This document shows positions 16,648 to 25,855 of a stretch of DNA of 63,588 nt, one piece after another; within the stretch, counting starts at the first letter, position 1, and every line of letters starts with the position of its first letter. Position numbers and translations under genes: made by a program. The notes beneath the pieces are model-generated. The model did not search any database. It was not told the origin of the DNA and saw only the letters and a program-made list of their open reading frames with translations. Location: positions 7,573-71,160 of the forward strand of contig JARGOZ010000005.1 in assembly GCA_029213025.1 (NCBI GenBank), in the 5' to 3' direction. Source of the stretch: Verrucomicrobiales bacterium. GTDB taxonomy: Bacteria > Verrucomicrobiota > Verrucomicrobiia > Verrucomicrobiales > DEV007.

Positions 16648-18552
16648 GACCGGGCCGAAGCATGGAAAAATTCCGGTGGAAAGCCACCTACCGAATTTGG
16701 ATTTATCGACGCGGACAGGGTGAAGTTTGAGACGGGTAATTACGAGCGCTTCCACCCCACTTACCAGGCCTATCTGAACCATCCGGCCGCGGCTACCGGG
16801 ATGCCTCTCTTTAACTTTTTCCGCGGATGTTCCGGTCCGCAAATCGATCTGCCAAAGAAGCAATCCGGAAAATTCATAATACGCGCAAGGATCGCCGTTT
16901 TGAATACAGAAATTCCGGAACATCGCCGCTACGTCGAGTTTGGTTCCCTGTCAACCGGCGCCAAAACCGGGGAAATCAACGTAAACGGTTTCCGCCATAT
17001 CACCGGCACGATGGAAGACCCGCAGATTATCGAGTTTGAACACACGCCACTGGACCAGGACGACTACACCATAATGATTCGTGAGCGGCATATCAATCAG
17101 GCCGAAGCCGCGAAACGTTTCTATATCCAGAGCTTTGCAAAAACCAAACTCGGTCCACCTCCGGCTCTGTGGATCGACTGGGTGGAATACGAAGGCCCCA
17201 TAGTGGAAAACTGGCCACCTGAATCAGTTGGCAAAATCTTTCCACCGAAAGAGGAACAACAACCGAACTGGAAATACTACAGATCGGTAGTCGAGAATTT
17301 CGCCACAAAAGCCTTTCGGGGCAGAAAGCCCACAAAGCCGTTTATCGATCAATTAATGGCACTATACAGCCGACAACTAAAATCCGGTTCCAAACCCCGC
17401 GAGGCAATCAAGGAACCTCTATCGATCATACTGGCTTCACCGGGTTTTCTCTATCTCAATGAACCGGTTTTTGATCAAAAACGCCGCGAATTGACCGACC
17501 GGGAACTGGCGGTGCGCCTATCCTACTTTCTGTGGAGTGCTCCTCCCGATGAGGAACTACTCAGTATCGCATCCACAGGGAATCTCAAGGACAACGCCAC
17601 ACTGAAAAAGCAAACCGTACGTATGCTCAAAGATCTGAAGGCGGACGAATTTCTCAGCGGATTCTCTCACCAGTGGCTGCACATGGAAAGACTGGATTTT
17701 TTCCAGTTTAACTACCTGAAATACCCGCTGTTTGACGACAGTGTTAAAGAATCCGCGCGACGCGAAGTGTTCGAAACGATCAAAGACGCGATTTTACATG
17801 CCCGCCCGGTCGGCGAGCTTCTGAATTCCGATTATGTAGTCGTGAATAACCTGCTGGCTGAATACTACGGAATCGATGGAGTAGAAGGCAATCATTTCCG
17901 CAGGATCAAGGTTCCGGAAAATACGCCCCGTGGTGGCTTGTTGGGAATGGCTGCTGTTATGGCTATGGGCTCGGACGGTGAGCGCTCCTCGCCCGTGGAA
18001 CGGGGCGCGTGGATTCTCCGTTGCCTGCTAAACGATCCCCCGCCTCCGGCACCGGCCAATGTGCCACAGCTGAGTCGTCTCGACGGGGAACTCTTCAGCG
18101 CCCGGGAATTGCAGAAGGCGCATCAGGAAGAGCCGCAATGTGCGCAATGCCACCGCAAAATCGATCCTCTGGGATTTGGGCTGGAAAACTTTGATGCAGC
18201 CGGCCTCTGGCGGGAGGTTGAAGTGCTCCAACTACCGAAAAGCCAGCTGAAACAGGCAAAGCGCAAAGGACGCCCCGGTTCAAAGAAATTCCCCGTTGAT
18301 TCCTCCGGCGTAATGCCGGACGGGACTACATTTGCCAACTTTTTCGAAATGCGGGAGAGAATGGCCGAAAAAGAAGAAGCCTTTGCCCGTGGTTTTGCCG
18401 AAAACCTGATCGAATACGCTCTCGGTCGCCCCTTCGGTTTCTCCGACTACAACCTGGCGGACCGCGTTTTGAATCGGGCCAGAGCGAAGGATTACGCAAT
18501 GAATGAATTTATTCTGGGTGTCGTTCAGTCAAAACCATTTAAAATGAAATAA
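16648..18552 (+). CDS. PVC cytochrome-type protein, DUF1592-DUF1588-DUF1585 part after the TGA
   Basis: Direct in-frame continuation of the gene at 15982. The first possible initiation codon is a GTG at 16720, which lies inside conserved sequence and is unlikely to be a true start. The 610 residues from that codon contain the DUF1592 core (RELTDRELAVRLSYFLWSAPPDEELL), DUF1588 (NTPRGGLLGMAAVMAMGSDGERSSP-like region, with RGAWIL and a CAQCHRKIDPLGFGLENFD motif carrying a second CxxCH) and the C-terminal DUF1585 (FARGFAENLIEYALGRPFGFSDY). All domains look intact with no further stop or shift. This makes a recent nonsense change, or a base-calling error, more likely than long-standing decay. Confidence 0.8.
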   Translation, partial: DRAEAWKNSGGKPPTEFGFIDADRVKFETGNYERFHPTYQAYLNHPAAATGMPLFNFFRGCSGPQIDLPKKQSGKFIIRARIAVLNTEIPEHRRYVEFGSLSTGAKTGEINVNGFRHITGTMEDPQIIEFEHTPLDQDDYTIMIRERHINQAEAAKRFYIQSFAKTKLGPPPALWIDWVEYEGPIVENWPPESVGKIFPPKEEQQPNWKYYRSVVENFATKAFRGRKPTKPFIDQLMALYSRQLKSGSKPREAIKEPLSIILASPGFLYLNEPVFDQKRRELTDRELAVRLSYFLWSAPPDEELLSIASTGNLKDNATLKKQTVRMLKDLKADEFLSGFSHQWLHMERLDFFQFNYLKYPLFDDSVKESARREVFETIKDAILHARPVGELLNSDYVVVNNLLAEYYGIDGVEGNHFRRIKVPENTPRGGLLGMAAVMAMGSDGERSSPVERGAWILRCLLNDPPPPAPANVPQLSRLDGELFSARELQKAHQEEPQCAQCHRKIDPLGFGLENFDAAGLWREVEVLQLPKSQLKQAKRKGRPGSKKFPVDSSGVMPDGTTFANFFEMRERMAEKEEAFARGFAENLIEYALGRPFGFSDYNLADRVLNRARAKDYAMNEFILGVVQSKPFKMK

Positions 18553-18565
18553 ACCACCAGGTATT

Positions 18566-19852
18566 ATGAAAATATCATCAAGAAGAGCATTTATTGGAAG
18601 CAGTTCAGCGCTGATCGCTCTGCCGGCATTAGAATCGATAGGATTCACGAAATATGCAAAAGCGGCAACCGTAGCAAAGGCTCCGAAGCGTATGGTGTTC
18701 CTTTCCATGGGTTGGGGTGTAACCAAAGAAACCTGGTTTCCGGATAGAAGCCGGACCGGCACTGACTACCAGCTTTCCCAAAACCTGAAGCCTCTCGCAG
18801 CTCACAAAGATGACATCACCCTGATACAAAATTTGGAGCACCAACATTCCAATGAAGCCCACTGGGGAAGTACATTCTGGCTGACAGGGGCAAACCGCTA
18901 CGGTGTCCCGGGTCAGAGCTTCCACAACACCATTTCTGCCGACCAGGTCGCAGCGGAGCAGTTCGGAAAAGATACCAGATTCACCTCGCTTCAGCTTAAC
19001 GGCAGGAATGCCGCCGGCCACGGTCCCGGACTTTCACTTGCCTGGAATCGACAGGGCAAACCGGTGTCGGGTCTCGATACTCCTGTCGAAATGTTTCACC
19101 GGCTTTTTTCCGATGATAAAACTCCGCTGGAAAAACGCCAGGCGCTGCTGCTGCAACAACGCAGTGTCCTGGATACAGTGCTTGAAGATGCCCGTTCGGT
19201 TCAGAAAGGACTCACCAAAACAGATTTGGATAAACTCGACGAATATTTTCAATCAATCCGCGAAATCGAAGTTTGTCTGGCCAAAGAAGAAGAGTGGCTG
19301 GAGGTCCCCAAACGCGTTCCCGCCGATCCGGTAAAAGAACCACAGGCGGCTCTGAAAGGATACGAAGAGATCAAAATGATCTATGATCTCATGGTCGCAG
19401 CCATGCAGGTTGATGCGACCCGGGTTTTTACCTACCGCATGCCTACCGATACATTGATTGCAAGTCTCGGAGCAACGATCAGCTCTCACAATATGAGCCA
19501 CTACTCCAGCGGAGAACGTCAGGAAGTTTCCGAAATGCGCGATCAGAGCCACGTAAAACTGCTCGCTTATTTTATATCCAAACTAAAGAATTCCAAAGAG
19601 GCTGACGGCTCTTCTCTATATGATAATACATCCGTGGCTTTCGGGAGTAATATCAATTCGATACATCACCTGACCAACTGCCCCACCCTGCTCACCGGTG
19701 GCGGTGCCGGAGTCAGACACGGTAGACATCTTGTTATGGAAAATCCGAAAACACCGCTGTGCAATCTTTGGTTGAGTTTACTAAACGGATCAGGAGTAAA
19801 GGTCGATTCCCACGGAGACAGCACCGGTCAGATTGATGAATTATTTACCTAG
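18566..19852 (+). CDS. DUF1552 protein with twin-arginine signal
   Basis: The 428-residue protein starts MKISSRRAFIGSSSALIALP, a Tat-type signal with SRRAFIG, so it is probably exported folded. The rest follows DUF1552: PKRMVFLSMGWGVTKETWFP, then LTLIQNLEHQHSNEAH-like and FHNTISADQVAAE segments, and a late LLTGGGAGVRHGRH. DUF1552 genes nearly always sit directly after DUF1592-type cytochrome genes in PVC genomes, as here with a 13-base gap, which suggests that the two act as one periplasmic oxidoreductase system. Its substrate is unknown. Its 3' end overlaps the following DUF1080 gene by 17 bases. Confidence 0.9.
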   Translation: MKISSRRAFIGSSSALIALPALESIGFTKYAKAATVAKAPKRMVFLSMGWGVTKETWFPDRSRTGTDYQLSQNLKPLAAHKDDITLIQNLEHQHSNEAHWGSTFWLTGANRYGVPGQSFHNTISADQVAAEQFGKDTRFTSLQLNGRNAAGHGPGLSLAWNRQGKPVSGLDTPVEMFHRLFSDDKTPLEKRQALLLQQRSVLDTVLEDARSVQKGLTKTDLDKLDEYFQSIREIEVCLAKEEEWLEVPKRVPADPVKEPQAALKGYEEIKMIYDLMVAAMQVDATRVFTYRMPTDTLIASLGATISSHNMSHYSSGERQEVSEMRDQSHVKLLAYFISKLKNSKEADGSSLYDNTSVAFGSNINSIHHLTNCPTLLTGGGAGVRHGRHLVMENPKTPLCNLWLSLLNGSGVKVDSHGDSTGQIDELFT

Positions 19853-20444
19853 TTTCCTTCTCGCTGTTACGGCACTTTATTGCCTACCTGCCCTCGGGGA
19901 TGATTCCTTATTCAACGGTAAGGATTTATCAAATTGGGAAACCCGAGGCAAAGCAATATGGAAAGTTGACGATGGTGAAATTCTCGGTGGACAGGACGGA
20001 GACCCGAAACGCTCAGGTCTTCTAATTTCCAAAGAAAGCTACCGGGATTTTGAACTGTCCTTTGAATTCAAAATCGACGAACACGGCAAATACAACAGCG
20101 GCGTGTATTTTCGATTTCATGCCGACAGAAAGGGCCCCCGACTGCAACTTAATTTAGGCCGGGGTGCAGCCGGCGAACCGGTAGGACTGTATCTGGATGA
20201 CTGGTTGGATAAAGGCGACGAAAATGACGAATACCGACTTCCGGAAGAGTGGAATCGAATCAAACTTCGGGTCACAGGGGCCAAAATCGAAGCCTGGTTG
20301 AACGAACAAAAAATCGTCGAATTTGAAGACGCTGACCGTCTCAAACACTACCTGGAACCGGGCCGGATCGCTTTCCAGACCTACGGCGCAGAGGACCACT
20401 CCGGATGGGTGAAATTTCGCAATATAAAAATGGCCCGGCTATAG
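19836..20444 (+). CDS. Secreted DUF1080 protein
   Basis: The 202-residue protein has a short signal peptide (MNYLPSFLLAVTALYCLPALG) and then SLFNGKDLSNWETRGKAIWK, GLLISKESYRDFELSFEFK, YNSGVYFRFHAD and a final WVKFRNIKMARL, all typical of the family. It overlaps the DUF1552 gene, so the two are translationally linked, and it probably belongs to the same periplasmic sugar-oxidation operon. The ATG at 19836 was chosen; a TTG one codon earlier is also in frame. It ends by overlapping the convergent UxaA-family gene by six bases. Confidence 0.9.
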   Translation: MNYLPSFLLAVTALYCLPALGDDSLFNGKDLSNWETRGKAIWKVDDGEILGGQDGDPKRSGLLISKESYRDFELSFEFKIDEHGKYNSGVYFRFHADRKGPRLQLNLGRGAAGEPVGLYLDDWLDKGDENDEYRLPEEWNRIKLRVTGAKIEAWLNEQKIVEFEDADRLKHYLEPGRIAFQTYGAEDHSGWVKFRNIKMARL

Positions 20445-22088
20445 AGAAACCCCCCTTTTCCAGGGAATAAAATCGTCCTGGCCCAATTCCTGAGCCTTAC
20501 TCAGAATTCGGCCGGAAGCGACTTCAATAGACAGATCCAGTAAATCTTCGGCAAGCTGCTCAATCGAGGCACTGCCATCAATGACGCCGCCGGTATCAAA
20601 ATCGATAATATCCGAGAGTCGGGTCGCCAAGTCGGTATTCGAAGAAATCTTAATCACCGGACAAACAGGGTTCCCCGTTGGGGTCCCCAGGCCGGTCGAG
20701 AACAGGATCAAATTGGCGTGTGCACCGGCCAGACCGGTCGTTGACTCGACATCGTTTCCGGGCGTGCATAGCAGATTCAGGCCCGGTTTGGTTACTTTTT
20801 CCGGGTAATCAAGCGCATCAACTACGGGTGAAGTTCCACCTTTTTTCGCAGCCCCGGCTGATTTAATCGCATCGGTAATCAAACCGTCCCGAATATTTCC
20901 CGGGCTGGGATTTTGAGAGAAATGACTGCCTACCGCTTCCGCTCTCCGCGCGTAGCGTCCGGTAATATCGGCAAAACGATTGGCCACTTCGATGGACACA
21001 CATCGCTCGATGAGCTCCTGCTCCACGCCGCAGAGTTCCGGAAATTCCGACAAGATTACCTTTCCGCCCAGCGCAACAACCAGATCGGCGAGATGCCCGA
21101 TCACCGGATTGGCTGAGATCCCGGAAAAGCCGTCACTGCCGCCACACTCTACGCCGATACACAACTCGCTGAGCGGAAACGACTCTCTTTTCACAGAATT
21201 CGCCTCGATGAGCCCGGAAAAAGTCTTTCGAATCGCCGATTCCAAAAGCGCTTTCTCACCGGGGAACTCCTGTTGCTTGAGGATATGCAGCGGCTTGGAA
21301 AAATTCGGAGTGCGGCGGTGGATTTCTTCCAGCAAATCCTCCGCCTGGGCATTTTCACAGCCGAGACTGAGAACCGTCGCACCGGCGACGTTCGGGTGAG
21401 TAATGTAACCGGCCAGCAAACTGCACAGCGCCCGGGAATCGTCTCTTGTTCCGCCGCAGCCCATTTGGTGGTTGAGAAACTTGATGCCGTCAACATGGGG
21501 GAATAAATCCGAGCGGCCCATCTTTTCGGAAGAGTCGCCGCAAACCGCCGAGTCGAGACTTTTCCCGTCGCGATGACAGGCTGCCAAATCCTTTACAAAA
21601 GCCTCGTAATGGGAAGTTCGACCGTAGCCCAGGGCCTTTTCGAAGGCATTTTTCATCGCCTCGATATTTCGTGTTTCACAGAAAACCAGCGGAATTACCA
21701 GCCAGTGGTTTGCCGTGCCTACAGACCCGTCACTGCGGCGAATTCCCTGAAAAGTGGTGCTTCGCAGATCACTGACATCCGGTCCCTTCCACTCCGGCTT
21801 TTCATCGGATTGACCGCCCACCGAGTAACCGTCTGCAGCGAAATTCAGATTTTCTGTGGTGATTAAGCCGCCTTTTTCGATCGGTCTGGACGCCACTCCT
21901 ACCGTGACTCCGTATTGAATGGCACGATGACCTTCCTCGAAAAATTCGGTCGCAAATTTGTGCTTTACCGGAATCTCCTCAATCACTTCCACAGTGATCC
22001 CGTTTACCGAAATCGACGATCCTCTGGAAATGGTTTGAAGCGCCACCGCAAGGTTATCCCGCGGGTCTATTAAAAGGGCTCTGGACAT
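20439..22088 (-). CDS. UxaA-family altronate/galactarate-type dehydratase
   Basis: The 549-residue protein has an N-terminal SAF module (ALQTISRGSSISVNG, then KHKFATEFFEEGHRAIQYG) and the large C-terminal dehydratase domain: GIRRSDGSVGTANHWLVIPLVFC, VDGIKFLNHQMGCGGTRDD, ATVLSLGCENAQA, GVECGGSDGFSGISANPVIG and LLCTPGNDVESTTGLAGAHANLILFSTG-type sequence near the end. Conserved cysteines in GCGG, LGCEN and VECGG probably bind iron. Such enzymes dehydrate altronate, galactarate or related sugar acids to 2-keto-3-deoxy products. Its place next to the sulfatase/GH105 region suggests it handles uronate-derived sugar acids, though it is on the opposite strand. Start: ATG at 22086-22088, which begins the SAF domain more naturally than the one at 22103. 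Confidence 0.88.
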   Translation of the reverse strand: MSRALLIDPRDNLAVALQTISRGSSISVNGITVEVIEEIPVKHKFATEFFEEGHRAIQYGVTVGVASRPIEKGGLITTENLNFAADGYSVGGQSDEKPEWKGPDVSDLRSTTFQGIRRSDGSVGTANHWLVIPLVFCETRNIEAMKNAFEKALGYGRTSHYEAFVKDLAACHRDGKSLDSAVCGDSSEKMGRSDLFPHVDGIKFLNHQMGCGGTRDDSRALCSLLAGYITHPNVAGATVLSLGCENAQAEDLLEEIHRRTPNFSKPLHILKQQEFPGEKALLESAIRKTFSGLIEANSVKRESFPLSELCIGVECGGSDGFSGISANPVIGHLADLVVALGGKVILSEFPELCGVEQELIERCVSIEVANRFADITGRYARRAEAVGSHFSQNPSPGNIRDGLITDAIKSAGAAKKGGTSPVVDALDYPEKVTKPGLNLLCTPGNDVESTTGLAGAHANLILFSTGLGTPTGNPVCPVIKISSNTDLATRLSDIIDFDTGGVIDGSASIEQLAEDLLDLSIEVASGRILSKAQELGQDDFIPWKRGVSL

Positions 22089-22274
22089 CCGGGAAAAAGC
22101 CACATCACGTTGAGAATGAAAGCAATTTTTCGTGGTTTCAAAAACACTATACTAACATTTTTCAAAAAATAATGAACCATTTCCGACGCGATTCGTCTAA
22201 ATCGAACCGGAACCTTTTTGCTACGGTTCCTGTCACCCTTTTACCTATCTACCACTCCCGTCTATTTACTTTCG

Positions 22275-22958
22275 ATGATCATTCCCCGACATCTCCCTGT
22301 AACCGTTGCCGTGTCGGTAACGGGGGTTTCAGCCGTACTGCTGGTTTCGTGTGCCAGCAGTAAAACGTCCGCAAACATTTCAGCGACAAATCAAAGATCC
22401 ACCTCCCGCACCTTTGATTTTGTGCCAAAAATCACCCGGGATTTCATTCCACCGGGCAATTTGAACCGGAGAAATGAAAGGAAAATGAAACCCCGGTATA
22501 TCACAATTCACTCCACCTCGAACCAGAGTCCCACCGCCAATGCCGAAGCACATTGCCGACTTCTTCACCGGGCCGGTCTGGGAATCCTTTCGTGGCACTT
22601 CACCGTGGACGAAAATTCGATATACCAAACCCTGCCTACCGATGAGCGGGGACAACACGCCGACTACGAAGGACCAGGCAACCAATATTCCATTGGTATC
22701 GAAATGTGTGAAAATGAAGGCAACTCCCGCGTTAAAACTCTGGACCGAACAGCGCGCCTTGCCGCATGGCTGATGAAGAAACATGATATACCGATTTCCC
22801 GTGTCGTCCCTCATCAACACTGGCGCAGAGTACGGCAGGACGGCAAAGATTTCGGGCACAAAAACTGTCCTCATTTCCTTATGGACAACGGAGAACCGGG
22901 CAGAAAGTGGAACGCGTTTCTTAAGCAAATCCAGAGCTACCGCGAACCGCTACCCTAA
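22275..22958 (+). CDS. N-acetylmuramoyl-L-alanine amidase lipoprotein, copy 1
   Basis: The 227-residue protein starts MIIPRHLPVTVAVSVTGVSA with a lipobox ending LLVSC, so it is probably lipid-anchored. The mature part is an Amidase_2 domain: KPRYITIHST carries the first zinc His, SWHFTVDENSIYQTLP, GPGNQYSIGIEMCEN, VVPHQHWRR and finally GHKNCPHFLMD. The VPHQHW and KNCPH pieces match PlyL/CwlA-type amidases, which cut the bond between N-acetylmuramic acid and L-Ala. A signal-anchored version probably remodels or recycles the cell's own wall. A close paralogue follows 57 bases downstream. Confidence 0.9.
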   Translation: MIIPRHLPVTVAVSVTGVSAVLLVSCASSKTSANISATNQRSTSRTFDFVPKITRDFIPPGNLNRRNERKMKPRYITIHSTSNQSPTANAEAHCRLLHRAGLGILSWHFTVDENSIYQTLPTDERGQHADYEGPGNQYSIGIEMCENEGNSRVKTLDRTARLAAWLMKKHDIPISRVVPHQHWRRVRQDGKDFGHKNCPHFLMDNGEPGRKWNAFLKQIQSYREPLP

Positions 22959-23015
22959 CATTCGCCTAATTTGTTCGTTATATCTACAGATAACATCAGT
23001 TGGTTATCGGTAGAA

Positions 23016-23705
23016 ATGACGTTTACACGAATAACTCCGGTAATTACTGCCGGAGTCACGATGCTCGTCGTTTTCTTTAGCATTCTTTACCTAAGCGGAA
23101 CAATCAAGTCGCAAAGCTTGACCATTGGAATGGCGGCTATCGGCAGAATACCGACTGCTCCACCTATAGAGAAGTTCCTGATTCCTGAAGGCAAGTTTGG
23201 TCGTCACAGAATGGCCAGGATGGAGCCGAAATACATAACGATTCACTCCACACAAAATTATTCAGCAACGGCTGATGCCTATGCTCACGCCAGAGCACTC
23301 GCCAATGGAGCCCTCAAAAGCAGGAGTAACTCACTGGGCTATTTGACCTGGCATTTTTCGGTAGATGAAAAATCCATTTACCAATCTCTACCTGTGATTG
23401 AACGGGGCGAACACGCGGATTACAACGGCCCGGGAAACCGCAATTCAATCGGCATTGAGATGTGTGAAAACAGCGGTAACTCGCGCGAATTGACCATTGA
23501 GCGGACTGCTGAACTGGCGGCCTGGCTTATGACCCGATACAATATCCCGATCTCGAACGTGGTGCCTCATCAACACTGGAAAAGAATTCGCCCGGGCGAC
23601 CAAAGAAATCTCGGTCACAAAAACTGTCCCCATTTTCTGATGGATAACGGAAAACCCGGACCTAAGTGGCAGGCATTTCTTGAGCAAATCGAATCCAAAC
23701 TATAG
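23016..23705 (+). CDS. N-acetylmuramoyl-L-alanine amidase, copy 2
   Basis: The 229-residue paralogue of the preceding gene shares EPKYITIHST, YLTWHFSVDEKSIYQSLP, GPGNRNSIGIEMCEN, VVPHQHWKR and GHKNCPHFLMDNGKPGPKW. In place of a lipobox it has an N-terminal hydrophobic segment (ITPVITAGVTMLVVFFSILY), so it is anchored by a membrane helix or exported by cleavage. An extra NGALKSRSNSLG stretch precedes the catalytic core. Both copies keep all expected zinc ligands. It ends six bases inside the convergent HlyD-family gene. Confidence 0.9.
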   Translation: MTFTRITPVITAGVTMLVVFFSILYLSGTIKSQSLTIGMAAIGRIPTAPPIEKFLIPEGKFGRHRMARMEPKYITIHSTQNYSATADAYAHARALANGALKSRSNSLGYLTWHFSVDEKSIYQSLPVIERGEHADYNGPGNRNSIGIEMCENSGNSRELTIERTAELAAWLMTRYNIPISNVVPHQHWKRIRPGDQRNLGHKNCPHFLMDNGKPGPKWQAFLEQIESKL

Positions 23706-24893
23706 TTCTCTGCACTCCAGAAGTGAGCCTTCTTCCACCCGGTCTCCCGGATGCAATACCACTATATCCCCTTCGGAAAGCCCACTGAGAACTTCAGCTT
23801 CTATTCCGTTGTTCATTCCTATATCCAGAATTCGGATCTCTGCTTTATTGCGGTCGACGATATACACTGCCCAGTCATCACCTTTACGAAACAGTGCCCC
23901 TTCCGGAACTAACACGGCATTTTCTTTCTCTGACACGACGATCCGCCCCTCCACGCGATAACCATTTCCCAGATTACCCGCCTTTTTTACCGAACCATCG
24001 AAATCAGCATAGACATAAACTCTTTGCTCATCGATTCCGAGAGCCGACACCTTGGTAAAGGCTGACGGTTCGATCCGCCGAACTATAGCGGAAAGCGATT
24101 CATCCCCTCCCCACCTTTCAACAATCATTCGCTGTCCCGGTTTGATCTTTACCGCATCCTGCGACAGCACGTCCAATTGCACCTCCAGATCCCCGGGATC
24201 TCCGACTTCCAAGATTTCCTCTCCCGGAGAAACGATCTTCGAACTTTCGAGAAATCTTTGCAGAACGACTCCACTAACGGGCGATTTAATCAGAAAGTTC
24301 TGCTCCGCATCCCCTGACCGGCTGTACTGCAGGGCTGATTTAGCAAGTTCCAATTCATAGTTGGCCGCATCGACTGCAGCTACTCCGGCATCCAAATTGA
24401 TCTGTGCTACGCGCAGAGAATGGTTGGTATCTTTCAATACCGGTGAGGAAATATGCCCCCCAGCCAGCCGTCCGGCATCCCGCTCTGCGTAGCGCTGCCA
24501 CTTTTCGACTTCTGCAACCAACCGCTCCTTTTCTGTAGTAAGTTTCTTCACATTTGCCTCTGCCACCCCGATCCGCGCTCTGGCTTCCGACTCCGCCCGG
24601 GCATCCAGCAGACCGGGTGCTACGGCGTCAATTTCCGCTACTGTCGTTTCCTTCGAAACCGGGTCACCCGGCTCCAGAGTGACCCTTAGCAGCCTGCCCG
24701 CAAGAGGTGCTGAAATTACATACGGATTCTTTACCATCGTCTCACCGTCCTCATCGACCGTCACCATCAGGGAACCGGTTTTGATTACCATCGTATCGAC
24801 ATTTACCGCCTTCGGCTTTAGACCAAAGTGAACAAAGCCTGCGACTAACAGTCCAATCAATGCCCAGAAGGCCGGTTTTCGATATTTCTTCAT
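23700..24893 (-). CDS. HlyD/MacA-family periplasmic adaptor
   Basis: The 397-residue protein has one N-terminal membrane helix (PAFWALIGLLVAGFVHFGL) followed by a lipoyl-like half (NPYVISAPLAGRLLRVTLEP), a long helical hairpin (about residues 95-190), the second lipoyl half (IKSPVSGVVLQRFLESSKIV) and beta-barrel domains. It would link an inner-membrane ABC transporter to an outer-membrane channel. Genes for the permease and ATPase follow upstream on the same strand, giving the order ATPase-permease-adaptor. No TolC-like gene is seen nearby. Confidence 0.9.
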   Translation of the reverse strand: MKKYRKPAFWALIGLLVAGFVHFGLKPKAVNVDTMVIKTGSLMVTVDEDGETMVKNPYVISAPLAGRLLRVTLEPGDPVSKETTVAEIDAVAPGLLDARAESEARARIGVAEANVKKLTTEKERLVAEVEKWQRYAERDAGRLAGGHISSPVLKDTNHSLRVAQINLDAGVAAVDAANYELELAKSALQYSRSGDAEQNFLIKSPVSGVVLQRFLESSKIVSPGEEILEVGDPGDLEVQLDVLSQDAVKIKPGQRMIVERWGGDESLSAIVRRIEPSAFTKVSALGIDEQRVYVYADFDGSVKKAGNLGNGYRVEGRIVVSEKENAVLVPEGALFRKGDDWAVYIVDRNKAEIRILDIGMNNGIEAEVLSGLSEGDIVVLHPGDRVEEGSLLECREL

Positions 24894-24907
24894 CAGTGTA
24901 GTAAAAA

Positions 24908-25855
24908 TTATTCCGAAGATTTCAAGACAGACACCAAATCAAGGCGATCCACACCCCGCCGGACAATTAATCCTGATACTATAGCGGCGGAAGCTATGAC
25001 AAGTGCGGCAAACCCATAGGTTGAAGAGGATAACACCAAAGGGATTCTGAAATGTTCAGTTGGCAGAGTTTTCACCATCCCCCAGGACATGCCGTACCCA
25101 ATCAGCCATCCAAAAGGAATCGCTACCGATGTCAACAGCGCCAACTCACCCAGCAAAATCCCCGAAACCTCACCTTTAGTGAACCCAATTACCCGAAGGG
25201 TGGCCAGTTCCCGGCTTCTTTCAGATAACGCGATACGGGCACTGTTATAGACCACCCCGAATGCGATCACACAGGCAAAAATCGCATTAATAAACTGAAA
25301 TTGCAGCATATTCTCGGCAAAAGATTCCATAAAACCCTCGAAAGCCGCCTTTTGCAAATTTACCGCGCCAATGAACGGTACTTCCTTCAACTCTTCAAAC
25401 GCCCTGTTTTCCAATAGAGAATCGAGAGTCATAAAAGCACCGGAAATCGCAGGTGGCTCGCGCATCAACCGGTTCAGAGCTTCGATATGCATATAGGCGG
25501 AAGATCCGGAATAGTCGTCCACCAATGCAACCACTCTACCTTTTCGGACCGGCCGTTCTTTTTCAAGAACTTCGATAGTAATTTCGTCTCCTACACCAAC
25601 ATGCAGTATCCCGGCGAGATGTGAAGAAACCACGAGTCCTGACCTCGGCACTTCCACTATTGATTCATCTTTATCGAGAAGACGGAATAGATCCCGACGT
25701 TCCGACAAACCGGTAATACCGATTTGCCGCGAATATTGACCGTTCCTGAGCCGAACCGGCACCGCCCGAAACGTTTCAATTTGCCGAACTCCGCTTATTT
25801 GCTTCAAGCTAGCAACCACACTCGCCGGAACCGTTTCGACGAAATTCACCGTCAC
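24908..25855 (-). CDS. FtsX/MacB-type ABC permease, C-terminal part (split by frameshift)
   Basis: The 315 residues start at a GTG and carry a periplasmic region (GVRQIETFRAVPVRLRNGQ, ITGLSERRDLFRLLD) and the last three membrane helices of a FtsX domain (FINAIFACVIAFGVVYNSARIALSERSRELATLRVIGF). This is the second half of the two-FtsX-domain permease whose first half lies at 25852-27264. Read upstream in this frame, the sequence gives FGLQQRQDVTVNF, which fits the family where the other frame fails. A single missing T/A near 25878-25879 in a GATTC run explains the split. Read together, the gene would make ~785 residues. Confidence 0.8.
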   Translation of the reverse strand: MTVNFVETVPASVVASLKQISGVRQIETFRAVPVRLRNGQYSRQIGITGLSERRDLFRLLDKDESIVEVPRSGLVVSSHLAGILHVGVGDEITIEVLEKERPVRKGRVVALVDDYSGSSAYMHIEALNRLMREPPAISGAFMTLDSLLENRAFEELKEVPFIGAVNLQKAAFEGFMESFAENMLQFQFINAIFACVIAFGVVYNSARIALSERSRELATLRVIGFTKGEVSGILLGELALLTSVAIPFGWLIGYGMSWGMVKTLPTEHFRIPLVLSSSTYGFAALVIASAAIVSGLIVRRGVDRLDLVSVLKSSE

